Below, piece by piece: positions 20,562 to 32,300 of a DNA stretch of 64,000 nucleotides. The notes under the pieces are model-generated. The model saw only the letters and a program-made list of their open reading frames with translations, made no database searches and was not told the DNA's origin. The number at the start of each line of letters is the position of its first letter. Within the stretch, counting starts at the first letter, position 1. Source of the DNA: Lineus longissimus (Eukaryota > Nemertea > Pilidiophora > Heteronemertea > Lineidae); the NCBI RefSeq assembly GCF_910592395.1, contig NC_088322.1, positions 2,912,001-2,976,000 of the forward strand, read 5' to 3'. A program made the position numbers and the translations under genes.

Positions 20562-22469
20562 ATGAGGACAAAGGCGAGGAGATTGATAGGAAAACGGGGT
20601 TCTCCGAGGCGTGCTAGGGCATCGAAGGCAGCAACGAGAACAATGTTCAAGAGCGGACACGTGCGGAGTGGAGGTGTCGAGGTGGTTAGCGACGACGAAC
20701 GAGAATTAGGCCTACAACCCGCATGGAGACGACTCACGCCCCAGGAGTACGGACAGGTCACAACGATGGGACACGACGGCAAAAGACACATACCGGATAT
20801 TAATAACCGTACTGCCAAGAATGTCAACTTACTACGGGTCAACATGACAGAAGACACTGATGATGAGATGGAGATACCAGATGAGACCATGGAGCATGAT
20901 CACGAGAGTTTTGTTGTTCAGACAACCAAACTGATGGATGTGCTCAACGACGTTAACAGGGCCCATAGCGAATATCACGTGAACTGTCAGCCGATATTCA
21001 AATATGGAGAGGTACGTAAGCAGGGGGTGTGTTGTTCAGTCACTGTGGTGTGTAAAAACTGTGGTTTTGATCCGAAATTGTATAAACTTTTTGAGGACAT
21101 AGACACTGGCAAGCGCGGACGAAAAGCCGCTCTTCCAAATGTTGCATTACAGATTGCGTTGCAGGACACAATGATTGGCAACGAGAGTATGAGTTACATA
21201 CTGAGCATGATGGTAATCCCACCCCCCTGTAGGAGTATCATGCAAAAGCAGGCAAATAAAGTTGGTGAAGAAACAGTTAAAATGAATGTGGCCGATATGG
21301 CAGACATACGTGAGAACTTGAAAAGGATACTGCGCCTAAGAAATCAGGACGACACAGGAATCAATGTCCAAGCTGATGGACGCTATAATAGTTTACACCT
21401 CACTTCGAGGAACAAGATGGGCCGTTGTGCGAGCACAATGACTGGATTATGTGTTGAAAATGTGACAGATGAACACAAAATCATTGACATTGAGGTTAAA
21501 ACAAAACTCTGCTGGATAGGGGCTGCAATGCGGGCGAAAGGTTTTGAAGTTAAATGTGGTGCCACTGGCACAAACGTTGACGAACGACACTCGAAGTGCA
21601 CGTCTAACTTTCCTGAGGCAGATGCATTCAGAGAATATGATCTTGGGGTTGCATTTGCCGAGACTTTTGAGAAACAGGTCCTACATGTAGAACATTTGAC
21701 TACAGATGGTGATTCCAGTTCATTCAAAGGGTTAACTGATGCAACAAAAAAGCTCTTCGGCGGCTTATTCACGGTGAAGCATCAACTTGACTCTATACAT
21801 TTGCATCAAGCCCAGACGCGTGCAGGACATAGAGCTGAATTCAGTAAAGGTATGTTCCCGGGACGTACTGCAGAGGATAGAACACTGTTAAAAACAACGT
21901 TTCTGAATGATCTTAGGGTAAGGTCATCCAAGATTTTGCAATCTCTATTCAAGCGCTGCAACGGTGATCTTGACAGGATCATGGGATACCTGTATGACAC
22001 TGTTGCCTGTGTTGTGAACTGTTATGGTGGTGACTGCACTGGTTGACCACAGAACGAATTCTCACTGTGCTCAGGCACAACTGGTTCTTGGTGGCACAAA
22101 TCAACACGATGGTAATCTTACGGTGAGATTCCCAAGTTAAAAATGACAGTGATTGACAAGAACTTGGTACATCTCGTTTTGGAGGTATGCCTTAGTAAAG
22201 GAGCGTTGCAACAGCTGAGTCTTGGCGTGACAACCCAGGGGGTCGAGTCCAAGAATCGAGGTCTGTCGGCCAGCGATCCTAAGATTGTGACCAGGAGCAG
22301 GAACTCAACCCCTCGTATCCATTCAGCAGCCCACAGAATGAACCATAACATAGCCGAGAGCGGGCGACGGAACCTAAAGTGGTTCAACATCGAAGTCGAT
22401 ACTTGTTGCCGCCCAATGAAAGCACTGGACAGAATTGCAATGAACAGGCAGTACACAGTCAGAAGTTAG
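20562..22469 (+). pseudogene. Mutator-like transposase, decayed
   Basis: The 494-residue frame has an N-terminal basic region, CCSVTVVCKNCG (zinc-binding-like), a helical segment, then a DDE-like core: VQADGRYNS (first Asp), CTSNFPEAD, LTTDGDSSSF (second Asp) and VKHQLDSIHLHQ. These match the Mutator-like transposase domain common in invertebrate genomes. The frame ends at TGA (22044-22046), but the same frame continues with Cys/Trp/His-rich residues to a second stop. A C-terminal portion (22143-22469) with TTQGVESKNRGLSA follows in another frame, as expected for the terminal domain. I infer one gene broken by at least one nonsense codon and a frame change. Confidence 0.7.
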
Positions 22470-22569
22470 CTGGTGTTTTGAAAAACATCAGGGCAACAGA
22501 TTACTTCACGAAAAAGAAAAACAAAACCAGGGGTGGTGACTACAAGAAACATGTGATGATAATGTAACA

Positions 22570-22923
22570 GGTTCAATTTGAACAGTTTGAAGAGTTTATT
22601 CCCCCTTTAAGTCTGCTATGACCAATGGTTTAGCTCAGGTTATTTTGGGCCTTCACGGTCCCTGAGCCTTATGTCATTTCATTGCATGTGCTTTATCAGC
22701 TATTATTGTTTGTATAGTTTTCCTGGTCTACTGAGTTTCCCTCCAAATTCAGTTAGCCTTGGGATCCCGAACTGTGTACATGCATGTTGTAGACCTGGTC
22801 AGATGAGTTTAATATAAACATTTCTTCATATTTGATTTCTTCCTTTTCATCAACAATGTCACAAGGATTGGAACAGTGAATCTGTGGACATGATGACTGA
22901 TTTAATTCAGTATTACAATAACA
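22570..22923. other. spacer without identified feature
   Basis: No supported gene or repeat seen. Confidence 0.5.
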
Positions 22924-23097
22924 ATGCCGGACTTGCGAAGGAAGGCTGTCAAGAAGGCTGTTGCACGACGAGACAGACCGCCTGTACCAGAGTGGAAATG
23001 TCTCGACCCAAACAGCAGAAACTATGACCACTCCTACTTTCGGCGATCCTTCAAGATCCAACCAGCCACCAAGACATCCAAGAGGTTGCCATCGCGG
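22924..23097 (+). CDS. possible small basic exon (hypothetical)
   Basis: Opens with ATGCCGGACTTGCG, encodes about 58 residues rich in Arg/Lys (RRKAVKKAVARRDR) and ends at a good donor, CGCG/GTAAGA. No homologue recognised. It lies opposite and just beyond the His-Cys-box exon, which could make it an antisense coincidence. Confidence 0.25.
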
Positions 23098-23163
23098 TAA
23101 GAAAACTTTCAAATGTCAATTCAATATAATGATATTTTCTTTCAACTTCAACATATAGCTTAC

Positions 23164-23398
23164 CAGGAAAAATGCATTTAGGGCGGTTGCCATGGCCTGC
23201 ACAGACTTTCTTGGCATTGCACCTTTTTCTACTTTGATTTACCCTTCCTCTTTCTATTGTCAAGTGCTCGACTTTCACGCACAGAGGATTATGACAAAGA
23301 TGACTTATATGATAACCTGCGCCAGTTTTGAATTTCAATTCATCATGGTCACACAAAAACATTGCCCGGTGTGCCGTCATTGTGACCGGCTTATCCAA
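23164..23398 (-). CDS. His-Cys-box (I-PpoI-like) nuclease exon
   Basis: About 78 codons with the zinc-binding loop signature of His-Me finger homing endonucleases: SHLCHNPLCVKVEHL, then VNQSRKRC, then CAGHGNRPKC. The His of SHLCHN and the Asn of VNQSR correspond to the catalytic His and metal-binding Asn of I-PpoI; the Cys/His residues fit its zinc sites. The exon ends at a strong donor (CCTG/GTAAGC). The frame has no ATG at its upstream limit, so an upstream exon is expected but not identified. Single domains of this kind occur in invertebrate genes of unknown role. Its position between two MITEs next to a dead transposase suggests mobile-element association. Confidence 0.65.
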
Positions 23399-23941
23399 AA
23401 AACTTACTTTAACAAACCCGTATGTTACCCCCCTCTTTTTTTGTTTAGCCCCCCCCCCCCCCCCCCCAATTCAAACAAAAACCATTACTTTTAGTCTTTG
23501 CTAATATTCTTGCTCGTAATTCAGATACTTTTCTCTTGAATTCACCTGCTGAAATAAAAAAATTAGTGAAAGCTTGGTACCCTGCCACCCAGCGTGCTCT
23601 GTGCCCGACACCTCCCAAAATGAAAATAACATGCAAAACAATCAACACTTTCATTACTATTCACAATTGATGATTGTTATGAAACAAATCTAGCCCAAAA
23701 AAGTAGAAAAATTTGAAATTATTTGAAATTTTTTGAAAATTTCAATTTTTGGCATTTTCACTCAAAAGCCCTGTAGGCCGGGGGGGGGGGGTTAAATTTG
23801 AGAATTTTCTTATTTTCCTCATTTTCCAATTTCAATGATATGTCCACACATTCTCAACACATTTCAGCCAATTCAAACGGTTTTTGTGGATTTCAGAGCT
23901 CATTTACTATTTTTGACCTGTAACCCAAAACCCTCTAAATA

Positions 23942-24372
23942 GAGACAAGACCACAATTGATTTTCCAAGCCATTTCCAGTTATTTAAAATGCCCGCCATC
24001 AAAGAATGCGTGGAGCTGTGAAACTGAAATTCGGATATGATATACGGGTTAGTCTTGCGAGTAACTGGTGCTATGGAAATTGGTGATTGACCACGGAAAT
24101 TTTTTTTTAAATTGACAAGTTTGACACAAGTGGACATTTTTACCCATTTCGGCCATTTTCACTCCAAATTTGAACCACCCCCCTATGGCCAGGTTGTCAA
24201 AATTCAAAATTATTTTTTTTACCAAACAATTTATTTATATCTGTAGACTTGCCACAGCAAATATTTTTTCAATACCTCTCCAAATATGTACTTGAGAGTA
24301 AAAAACATGCACTCGTCTAATAGATAGGCCTGGACCCTCCAACCTATGAATATTCATTAGTGGTCTTGTCTC
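23942..24372. mobile_element. MITE copy 2
   Basis: 431 bp, same orientation as 19403-19834, with the same GAGACAAGACCAC ends and only a handful of differences. A poly-C run (about 23450-23467) and a poly-G run (about 23780) lie upstream and are likely error-prone in assembly. Confidence 0.8.
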
Positions 24373-24930
24373 AGACAACTTTCGGAACGTGCGAAGATTA
24401 CATAATAGGCCTGAATTCACCCATGTATGCCCTCAGTTTTGCTGTAGTAATTAGGATTATATGTATTGATTAGAATCAACTTGGCGTGAACCAAGTTTTG
24501 TGTATTATATTTTGGCTGCCATCTTGAATAGTAGGCCTAAGTTGGCTAAAGGATGACTTTGATGGCATTTTTCTGTGCAAACGTTGATGATTGTTTACAC
24601 TCCCTTTAAGTTTCAGCAGATGCACTAAATCTTCAAAAAATGACAATTATATCCATGACTTCTGACTTAGCTATGTATTTTTATAATAAAATGGGGTTTT
24701 CCTTGAAAAAAGTAAATTCACTGGTCCTTTTTTTACTGATTCCTCATGACACTTTTTTCATGTGCTTTTGAAAGATATATTATTCCCTCATAAGAGATGG
24801 TACCTATAAAGTGATGCAATTCTTTAGCGAAAAAAGGTTTAACCTGATAGTGATATATGTGTGGGGGTTAAAATGATGATTGGCTGTACCTTGAGTTCAA
24901 AATCACAACTAAACCTGCCTTATTTATACT
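24373..24930. other. AT-rich spacer, no feature seen
   Basis: No supported frame, RNA gene or repeat between the MITE and the minisatellite. Confidence 0.5.
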
Positions 24931-24934
24931 ACAC

Positions 24935-26368
24935 TGGTATAGGACATGTCATAACCAACATATAGGCGAGGGATGTGACCGTCACACATCCAGCTAAGTG
25001 TCCCTGAACCAAGATGAGACAAGCAGTATAGGACTCTGTATAGGATATGTCATAACCTATATCATGGGTAAGGGATGTGACAATCTCGCTCGTCTTGGTG
25101 TCCTGAACCTCGATGGGACAAGTATAGGACACCCAATAACCAATATCATGGGCAGGGATATAACTGTCCTCCCGGCTTGGTGTCCCTGAACCACGATGGG
25201 ACTAAAGGACACCTCATAACCAATATCATGGGCAAGAGATGTGACTGTCTTACCTGGCTTGGTGTCCCTGAACCACGATGGGACTATAGGACACCTCATA
25301 ACCAATATCATGGGCAAGAGATGTGACTGTCTTACCTGGCTTGGTGTCCCTGAACCACGATGGGACTATAGGACACCTCATAACCAATATCATGGGCAAG
25401 AGATGTGACTGTCTTACCTGGCTTGGTGTCCCTGAACCACGATGGGACTAAAGGACACCTCATAACCAATATCATGGGCAAGAGATGTGATTGTCTTACC
25501 TGGCTTGGTGTCCCTGAACCACGATGGGACTATAGGACACCTCATAACCAATATCATGGGCAAGAGATGTGACTGTCTTACCTGGCTTGGTGTCCCTGAA
25601 CCACGATGGGACTATAGGACACCTCATAACCAATATCATGGGCAAGAGATGTGACTGTCTTACCTGGCTTGGTGTCCCTGAACCACGATGGGACTATAGG
25701 ACACCTCATAACCAATATCATTGGCAAGAGATGTGACTGTCTTACCTGGCTTGGTGTCCCTGAACCACGATAGGACTATAGGACACCTCATAACCAATAT
25801 CATGGGCAAGAGATGTGACTGTCTTACCTGGCTTGGTGTCCCCGAACCACGATGGGACTATAGGACACCTCATAACCAATATCATGGGCAAGGGATGTGA
25901 TCGTCTCATCCAGCTTGGTTATAGTGTGCCTGAACCAAGATGGGACTAGTATAGGACATTTCATACATGTAACATCATCAATGATCATGGGCAAGGGATG
26001 TGACTGTCTTATCCGGCTTGGTGTCCCTGAACCACGATGGGACTATAGGACACCTCATAACCAATATCATGGGCAAGGGATGTGATCGTCTCATCCAGCT
26101 TGGTTATAGTGTGCCTGAACCAAGATGGGACTAGTATAGGACATTTCATACATGTAACATCATCAATGATCATTGGCAAGGGATGTGACTGTCTTATCCG
26201 GCTTGGTGTCCTGAACCACGATGGGACTATAGGACACCTCATAACCAATATCATGGGCAAGAGATGTGATCGTCTCATCCAGCTTGGTTATAGTGTGCCT
26301 GAACCAAGATGGGACAAGTATAGGACATTTCATACATGTAACATCATCAATGATCATGGGCAAGGGAT
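24935..26368. repeat. 82-bp minisatellite
   Basis: Units repeat every 82 bp (GGTGTCCC at 25261, 25343, 25425): CCTCATAACCAATATCATGG, GGCAAGAGATGTGACTGTC, GGTGTCCCTGAACCACGATG. About 17 units. The distal part (25900-26370) has longer alternating units with CATTTCATACATGTAACATC. The array changes directly into the 179-bp satellite through a shared GATGT. Confidence 0.95.
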
Positions 26369-29300
26369 GTCCCCGAGGTTTTACGACGGATTATTATGCT
26401 CAGACTACATGCCTATCACCTCCAAGTGTGCTAGACCCCTGCTGATTGGAAGGTTTTCGAGATCTGAACACTTTTATGCCCGCCTACCCCCCTCGACCGG
26501 GGCCGATTCTCGACTCGGGGATGGGCTTCACGCAAAAGGTAAAAGATGTCCCCGAGGTTTTACGACGGATTATTATGCTCAGACTACATGCCTATCACCT
26601 CCAAGTGTGCTAGACCCCTGCTGATTCTCGACCGGGGCCGATTTTCGACTCGGGGATGGGCTTCACGCAAAAGGTAAAAGATGTCCCCGAGGTTTTACGA
26701 CGGATTATTATGCTCAAACTACATGCCTATCACCTCCAAGTGTGCTAGACCCCTGCTGATTGAACAGTTTTCGAGATCTGAACACTTTTATGCCCGCCTA
26801 CCCCCCTCGACCGGGGCCGATTTTCGACTCGGGGATGGGCTTCACGCAAAAGGTAAAAGATGTTCCCGAGGTTTTACGACGGATTATTATGCTCAGACTA
26901 CATGCCTATCACCTCCAAGTGTGCTAGACCTCTGCTGATTGGAAAGTTTTCTAGATCTGAGCACTTTTATGCCCGCCTACCCCCATCGACCGGGGCCGAT
27001 TTTCGACTCGGGGATGGGCTTCACGCAAAAGGTAAAAGATGTCCCCGAGGTTTTACGACGGATTATTATGCTCAGACTACATGCCTATCACCTCCAAGTG
27101 TGCCAGACCCCTGCTGATTGGACAGTTTTCGAGATCTGAACACTTTTATGCCCGCCTACCCCCCTCGACCGGGGCCGATTTTCGACTCGGGGATGGACTT
27201 CATGCAAAAGGTAAAAGATGTCCCCGAGGTTTTACGACGGATTATTATGTTCAGACTACATGCCTATCACCTCCAAGTGTGCTAGACCCCTGCTGATTCT
27301 CGACCGGGGCCGATTTTCGACTCGGGGATGGGCTTCACGCAAAAGGTAAAAGATGTCCCCGAGGTTTTACGACGGATTATTATGCTCAGACTACATGCCT
27401 ATCACCTCCAAGTGTGCTAGACCTCTGCTGATTGGACAGTTTTCGAGATCTGAGCACTTTTATGCCCGCCTACCCCCCTCGACCGGGGCCGATTTTCGAC
27501 TCGGGGATGGGCTTCACGCAAAAGGTAAAAGATGTCCCCGAGGTTTTACGACGGATTATTATGCTCAGACTACATGCCTATCACTTCCAAGTGTGCTAGA
27601 CCCCTGCTGATTGGACAGTTTTCGAGATCTGAGCACTTTTATGCCCGCCTACCCCCCCTCGACCGGGGCCGATTTTCGACTCGGGGATGGGCTTCACGCA
27701 AAAGTTAAAAGATGTCCCCGAGGTTTTACGACGGATTATTATGCTCAGACTACATGCCTATCACCTCCAAGTGTGCTAGACCCCTGCTGATTGGACAGTT
27801 TTCGAGATCTGAGCACTTTTATACCCGCCTACCCCCCTCGACCGGGGCCGATTTTCGAATCGGGGATGGGCTTCACGCAAAAGGTAAAATATGTCCCCGA
27901 GGTTTTACGACGGATTATTATGCTCAGACTACATGCCTATCACCTCCAAGTGTGCTAGACCTCTGCTGATTGGAAAGTTTTCGAGATCTGAGCACTTTTA
28001 TGCCCGCCTACCCCCATCGACCGGGGCCGATTTTCGACTCGGGGATGGGCTTCACGCAAAAGGTAAAAGATGTCCCCGAGGTTTTACGACGGATTATTAT
28101 GCTCAGACTACATGCCTATCACCTCCAAGTGTGCTAGACCCCTGCTGATTGGACAGTTTTCGAGATCTGAGCACTTTTATGCCCGCCTACCCCCCTTGAC
28201 TGGGGTCGATTTTCGACTCGGGGATGGGCTTCACGCAAAAGGTAAAAGATGCCCCCGAGGTTTTACGACGAATTATTATGCTCAGACTACATGCCTATCA
28301 CCTCCAAGTGTGCTAGACCCCTGCTGATTGGACAGTTTTCGAGATTTGAACACTTTTATGCCAGCCTACCCCCCTCGACCGGGGCCAATTTTCGACTCGG
28401 GGATGGGCTTCACGCAAAAGATAAAAGATGACCCCGAGGTTTTACGACGGATTATTATGCTCAGACTACATGCCTATCACCTCCAAGTGTGCTAGACCCC
28501 TGCTGATTGGACAGTTTTCGAGATCTGAGCACTTTTATGCCCGCCTACCCCCCTCGACCGGGGCCGATTTTCGACTCGGGGATGGCCTTCACGCAAAAGG
28601 TAAAATATGTCCCCGAGGTTTTACGACGGATTATTANNNNNNNNNNNNNNNNNNNNNNNNNNNNNNNNNNNNNNNNNNNNNNNNNNNNNNNNNNNNNNNN
28701 NNNNNNNNNNNNNNNNNNNNNNNNNNNNNNNNNNNNGTGCTAGACCCCTGCTGATTGGACAGTTTTCGAGATCTGAGCACTTTTATGCCCGCCTACCCCC
28801 CTCGACCGGGGCCGATTTTCGACTCGGGGATGGGCTTCACGCAAAAGGTAAAATATGTCCCCGAGGTTTTACGACGGATTATAATGCTCAGACTACATGC
28901 CTATCACCTCCAAGTGTGCTAGACCCCTGCTGATTGGACAGTTTTAGAGATCTGAGCACTTTTATGCCCGCCTACCCCCCTCGACCGGGGCCGATTTTCG
29001 ACTCGGGGATGGGCTTCATGCAAAAAGTAAAAGATGTCCCCGAGGTTTTACGACGGATTATTATGCTCAGACTACATGCCTATCACCTCCAAGTGTGCTA
29101 GACCCCTGCTGATTGGACAGTTTTCGAGATCTGAACACTTTTATGCCCGCCTACCCCACTCGACCGAGGCCGATTTTCGACTCGGGGATGGCTTCACGCA
29201 AAAGGTAAAAGATGTCCCCGAGGTTTTACGACGGATTATTATGCTCAGACTACATGCCTATCACCTCCAAGTGTGCTAGACCCCTGCTGATTGGACAGTT

Positions 29301-32300
29301 TTCGAGATCTGAGCACTTTTATGCCCGCCTACCCCCCTCGACCGGGGCCAATTTTCGACTCGGGGATGGGCTTCACGCAAAAGGTAAAAGATGTCCCCGA
29401 GGTTTTACGACGGATTATTATGCTCAGACTACATGCCTATCACCTCCAAGTTTGCTAGACCCCTGCTGATTGGACAGTTTTCGAGATCTGAGCACTTTTA
29501 TGCCCGCCTACCCCCCTCGACCGGGGCCGATTTTCGACTCGGGGATGGGCTTCACGCAAAAGGTAAAAGATGTCCCCGAGGTTTTACGACGGATTATTAT
29601 ACTCAGACTACATGCCTATCACCTCCAAGTGTGCTAGACCCCTGCTGATTGGACAGTTTTCGAGATCTGAGCACTTTTATGCCCGCCTACCCCCCTCGAC
29701 CGGGGCCGATTTTCGACTCGGGGATGGGCTGCACGCAAAAGGTAAAAGATGTCCCCGAGTTTTTACGACGGATTATTATGCTCAGACTACATGCCTATCA
29801 CCTCCAATTGTGCTAGACCCCTGCTGATTGGACAGTTTTCGAGATCTGAGCACTTTTATGCCCGCCTACCCCCCTCGACCTGGGCCGATTTTCGACCGGG
29901 GATGGCTTCACACAAAAGGTAAAAGATGTCCCCGAGGTTTTACGACGGATTATTATGCTCAGACTACATGCCTATCACCTCCAAGTGTGCTAGACCCCTG
30001 CTGATTGGACAGTTTTCGAGATCTGAGCACTTTTATGCCCGCCTACCCCACTCGACCGGGGCCGATTTTCGACTCGGGGATGGGCTTCACGCAAAAGGTA
30101 AAAGATGTTCCATAGGTTTTACGACGGATTATTATGCTCAGACTACATGCCTATCACCTCCAAGTGTGCTAGACCCCTGCTGATTGGACAGTTTTCGAGA
30201 TCTGAGCACTTTTATGCCCGCCTACCCCCCTCGACCGGGGCCGATTTTCGACTCGGGGATGGGCTTCACGCAAAAGGTAAAATATGTCCCCGAGGTTTTA
30301 CGACGGATTATAATGCTCAGACTACATGCCTATCACCTCCAAGTGTGCTAGACCCCTGCTGATTGGACAGTTTTCGAGATCTGAGCACTTTTATGCCCGC
30401 CTACCCCCCTCGACCTGGGCCGATTTTCGACCCGGGGATGGCTTCACACAAAAGGTAAAAGATGTCCCCGAGGTTTTACGACGGATTATTATGCTCAGAC
30501 TACATGCCTATCACCTCCAAGTGTGCTAGACCCCTGCTGATTGGACAGTTTTCGAGATCTGAGCACTTTTATGCCCGCCTACCCCACTCGACCGAGGCCG
30601 ATTTTCGACTCGGGGATGGGCTTCACGCAAAAGGTAAAAGATGTCCCCGAGGTTTTACGACGGATTATTATGCTCAGACTACATGCCTATCACCTCCAAG
30701 TGTGCTAGACCCCTGCTGATTGGACAGTTTTCGAGATCTGAGCACTTTTATGCCCGCCTACCCCCCTCGACCGGGGCCGATTTTCGACTCGGGGATGGGC
30801 TTCACGCAAAAGGTAAAAGATGTCCCCGAGGTTTTACGACGGATTATTATGCTCAGACTACATGCCTATCACCTCCAAGTTTGCTAGACCCCTGCTGATT
30901 GGACAGTTTTCGAGATCTGAGCACTTTTATGCCCGCCTACCCCCCTCGACCGGGGCCGATTTTCGACTCGGGGATGGGCTTCACGCAAAAGGTAAAATAT
31001 GTCCCCGAGGTTTTACGACGGATTATTATGCTCAGACTACATGCCTATCACCTCCAAGTGTGCTAGACCCCTGCTGATTGGACAGTTTTCGAGATCTGAG
31101 CACTTTTATGCCCGCCTACCCCCCTCGACCGGGGCCGATTTTCGACTCGGGGATGGGCTTCACGCAAAAGGTAAAAGATGTCCCCGAGGTTTTACGACGG
31201 ATTATTATGCTCAGACTACATGCCTATCACCTCCAAGTGTGCTAGACCCCTGCTGATTGGACAGTTTTCGAGATCTGAGCACTTTTATGCCCGCCTACCC
31301 CCCTCGACCTGGGCCGATTTTCGACTCGGGGATGGCTTCACGCAAAAGGTAAAAGATGTCCCCGAGGTTTTACGACGGATTATTATGCTCAGACTACATG
31401 CCTATCACCTCCAAGTGTGCTAGACCCCTGCTGATTGGACAGTTTTCGAGATCTGAGCACTTTTATGCCCGCCTACCCCACTCGACCGGGGCCGATTTTC
31501 GACTCGGGGATGGGCTTCACGCAAAAGGTAAAAGATGTCCCCGAGGTTTTACGACGGATTATTATGCTCAGACTACATGCCTATCACCTCCAAGTGTGCT
31601 AGACCCCTGCTGATTGGACAGTTTTCGAGATCTGAGCACTTTTATGCCCGCCTACCCCCCTCGACCGGGGCCGATTTTCGACTCGGGGATGGGCTTCACG
31701 CAAAAGGTAAAAGATGTCCCCGAGGTTTTACGACGGATTATTATGCTCTGACTACATGCCTATCACCTCCAAGTGTGCTAGACCCCTGCTGATTGGACAG
31801 TTTTCGAGATCTGAGCACTTTTATGCCCGCCTACCCCACTCGACCGGGGCCGATTTTCGACTCGGGGATGGGCTTCACGCAAAAGGTAAAATATGTCCCC
31901 GAGGTTTTACGACGGATTATTATGCTCAGACTACATGCCTATCACCTCCAAGTGTGCTAGACCCCTGCTGATTGGACAGTTTTCGAGATCTGAGCACTTT
32001 TATGCCCGCCTACCCCCCTCGACCGGGGCCGATTTTCGACTCGGGGATGGGCTGCACGCAAAAGGTAAAAGATGTCCCCGAGTTTTTACGACGGATTATT
32101 ATGCTCAGACTACATGCCTATCACCTCCAAGTGTCCTAGACCCCTGCTGATTGGACAGTTTTCGAGATCTGAACACTTTTATGCCCGCCTACCCCCCTCG
32201 ACCGGGGCCGATTTTCGACTCGGGGACGGGCTTCACGCAAAAGGTAAAAGATGTCCCCGAGGTTTTACGACAGATTATTATGCTCAGACTACATGCCTAT

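Noticed and set aside
24935-26368. CRISPR-like regular repeats
   Set aside because: Whole 82-bp units are homogenised with no variable spacers, and the context is animal DNA; this is a minisatellite.
26369-26560. CENP-B box in the satellite monomer
   Set aside because: TTCG and CGGG words are present but not in the required spacing on either strand.
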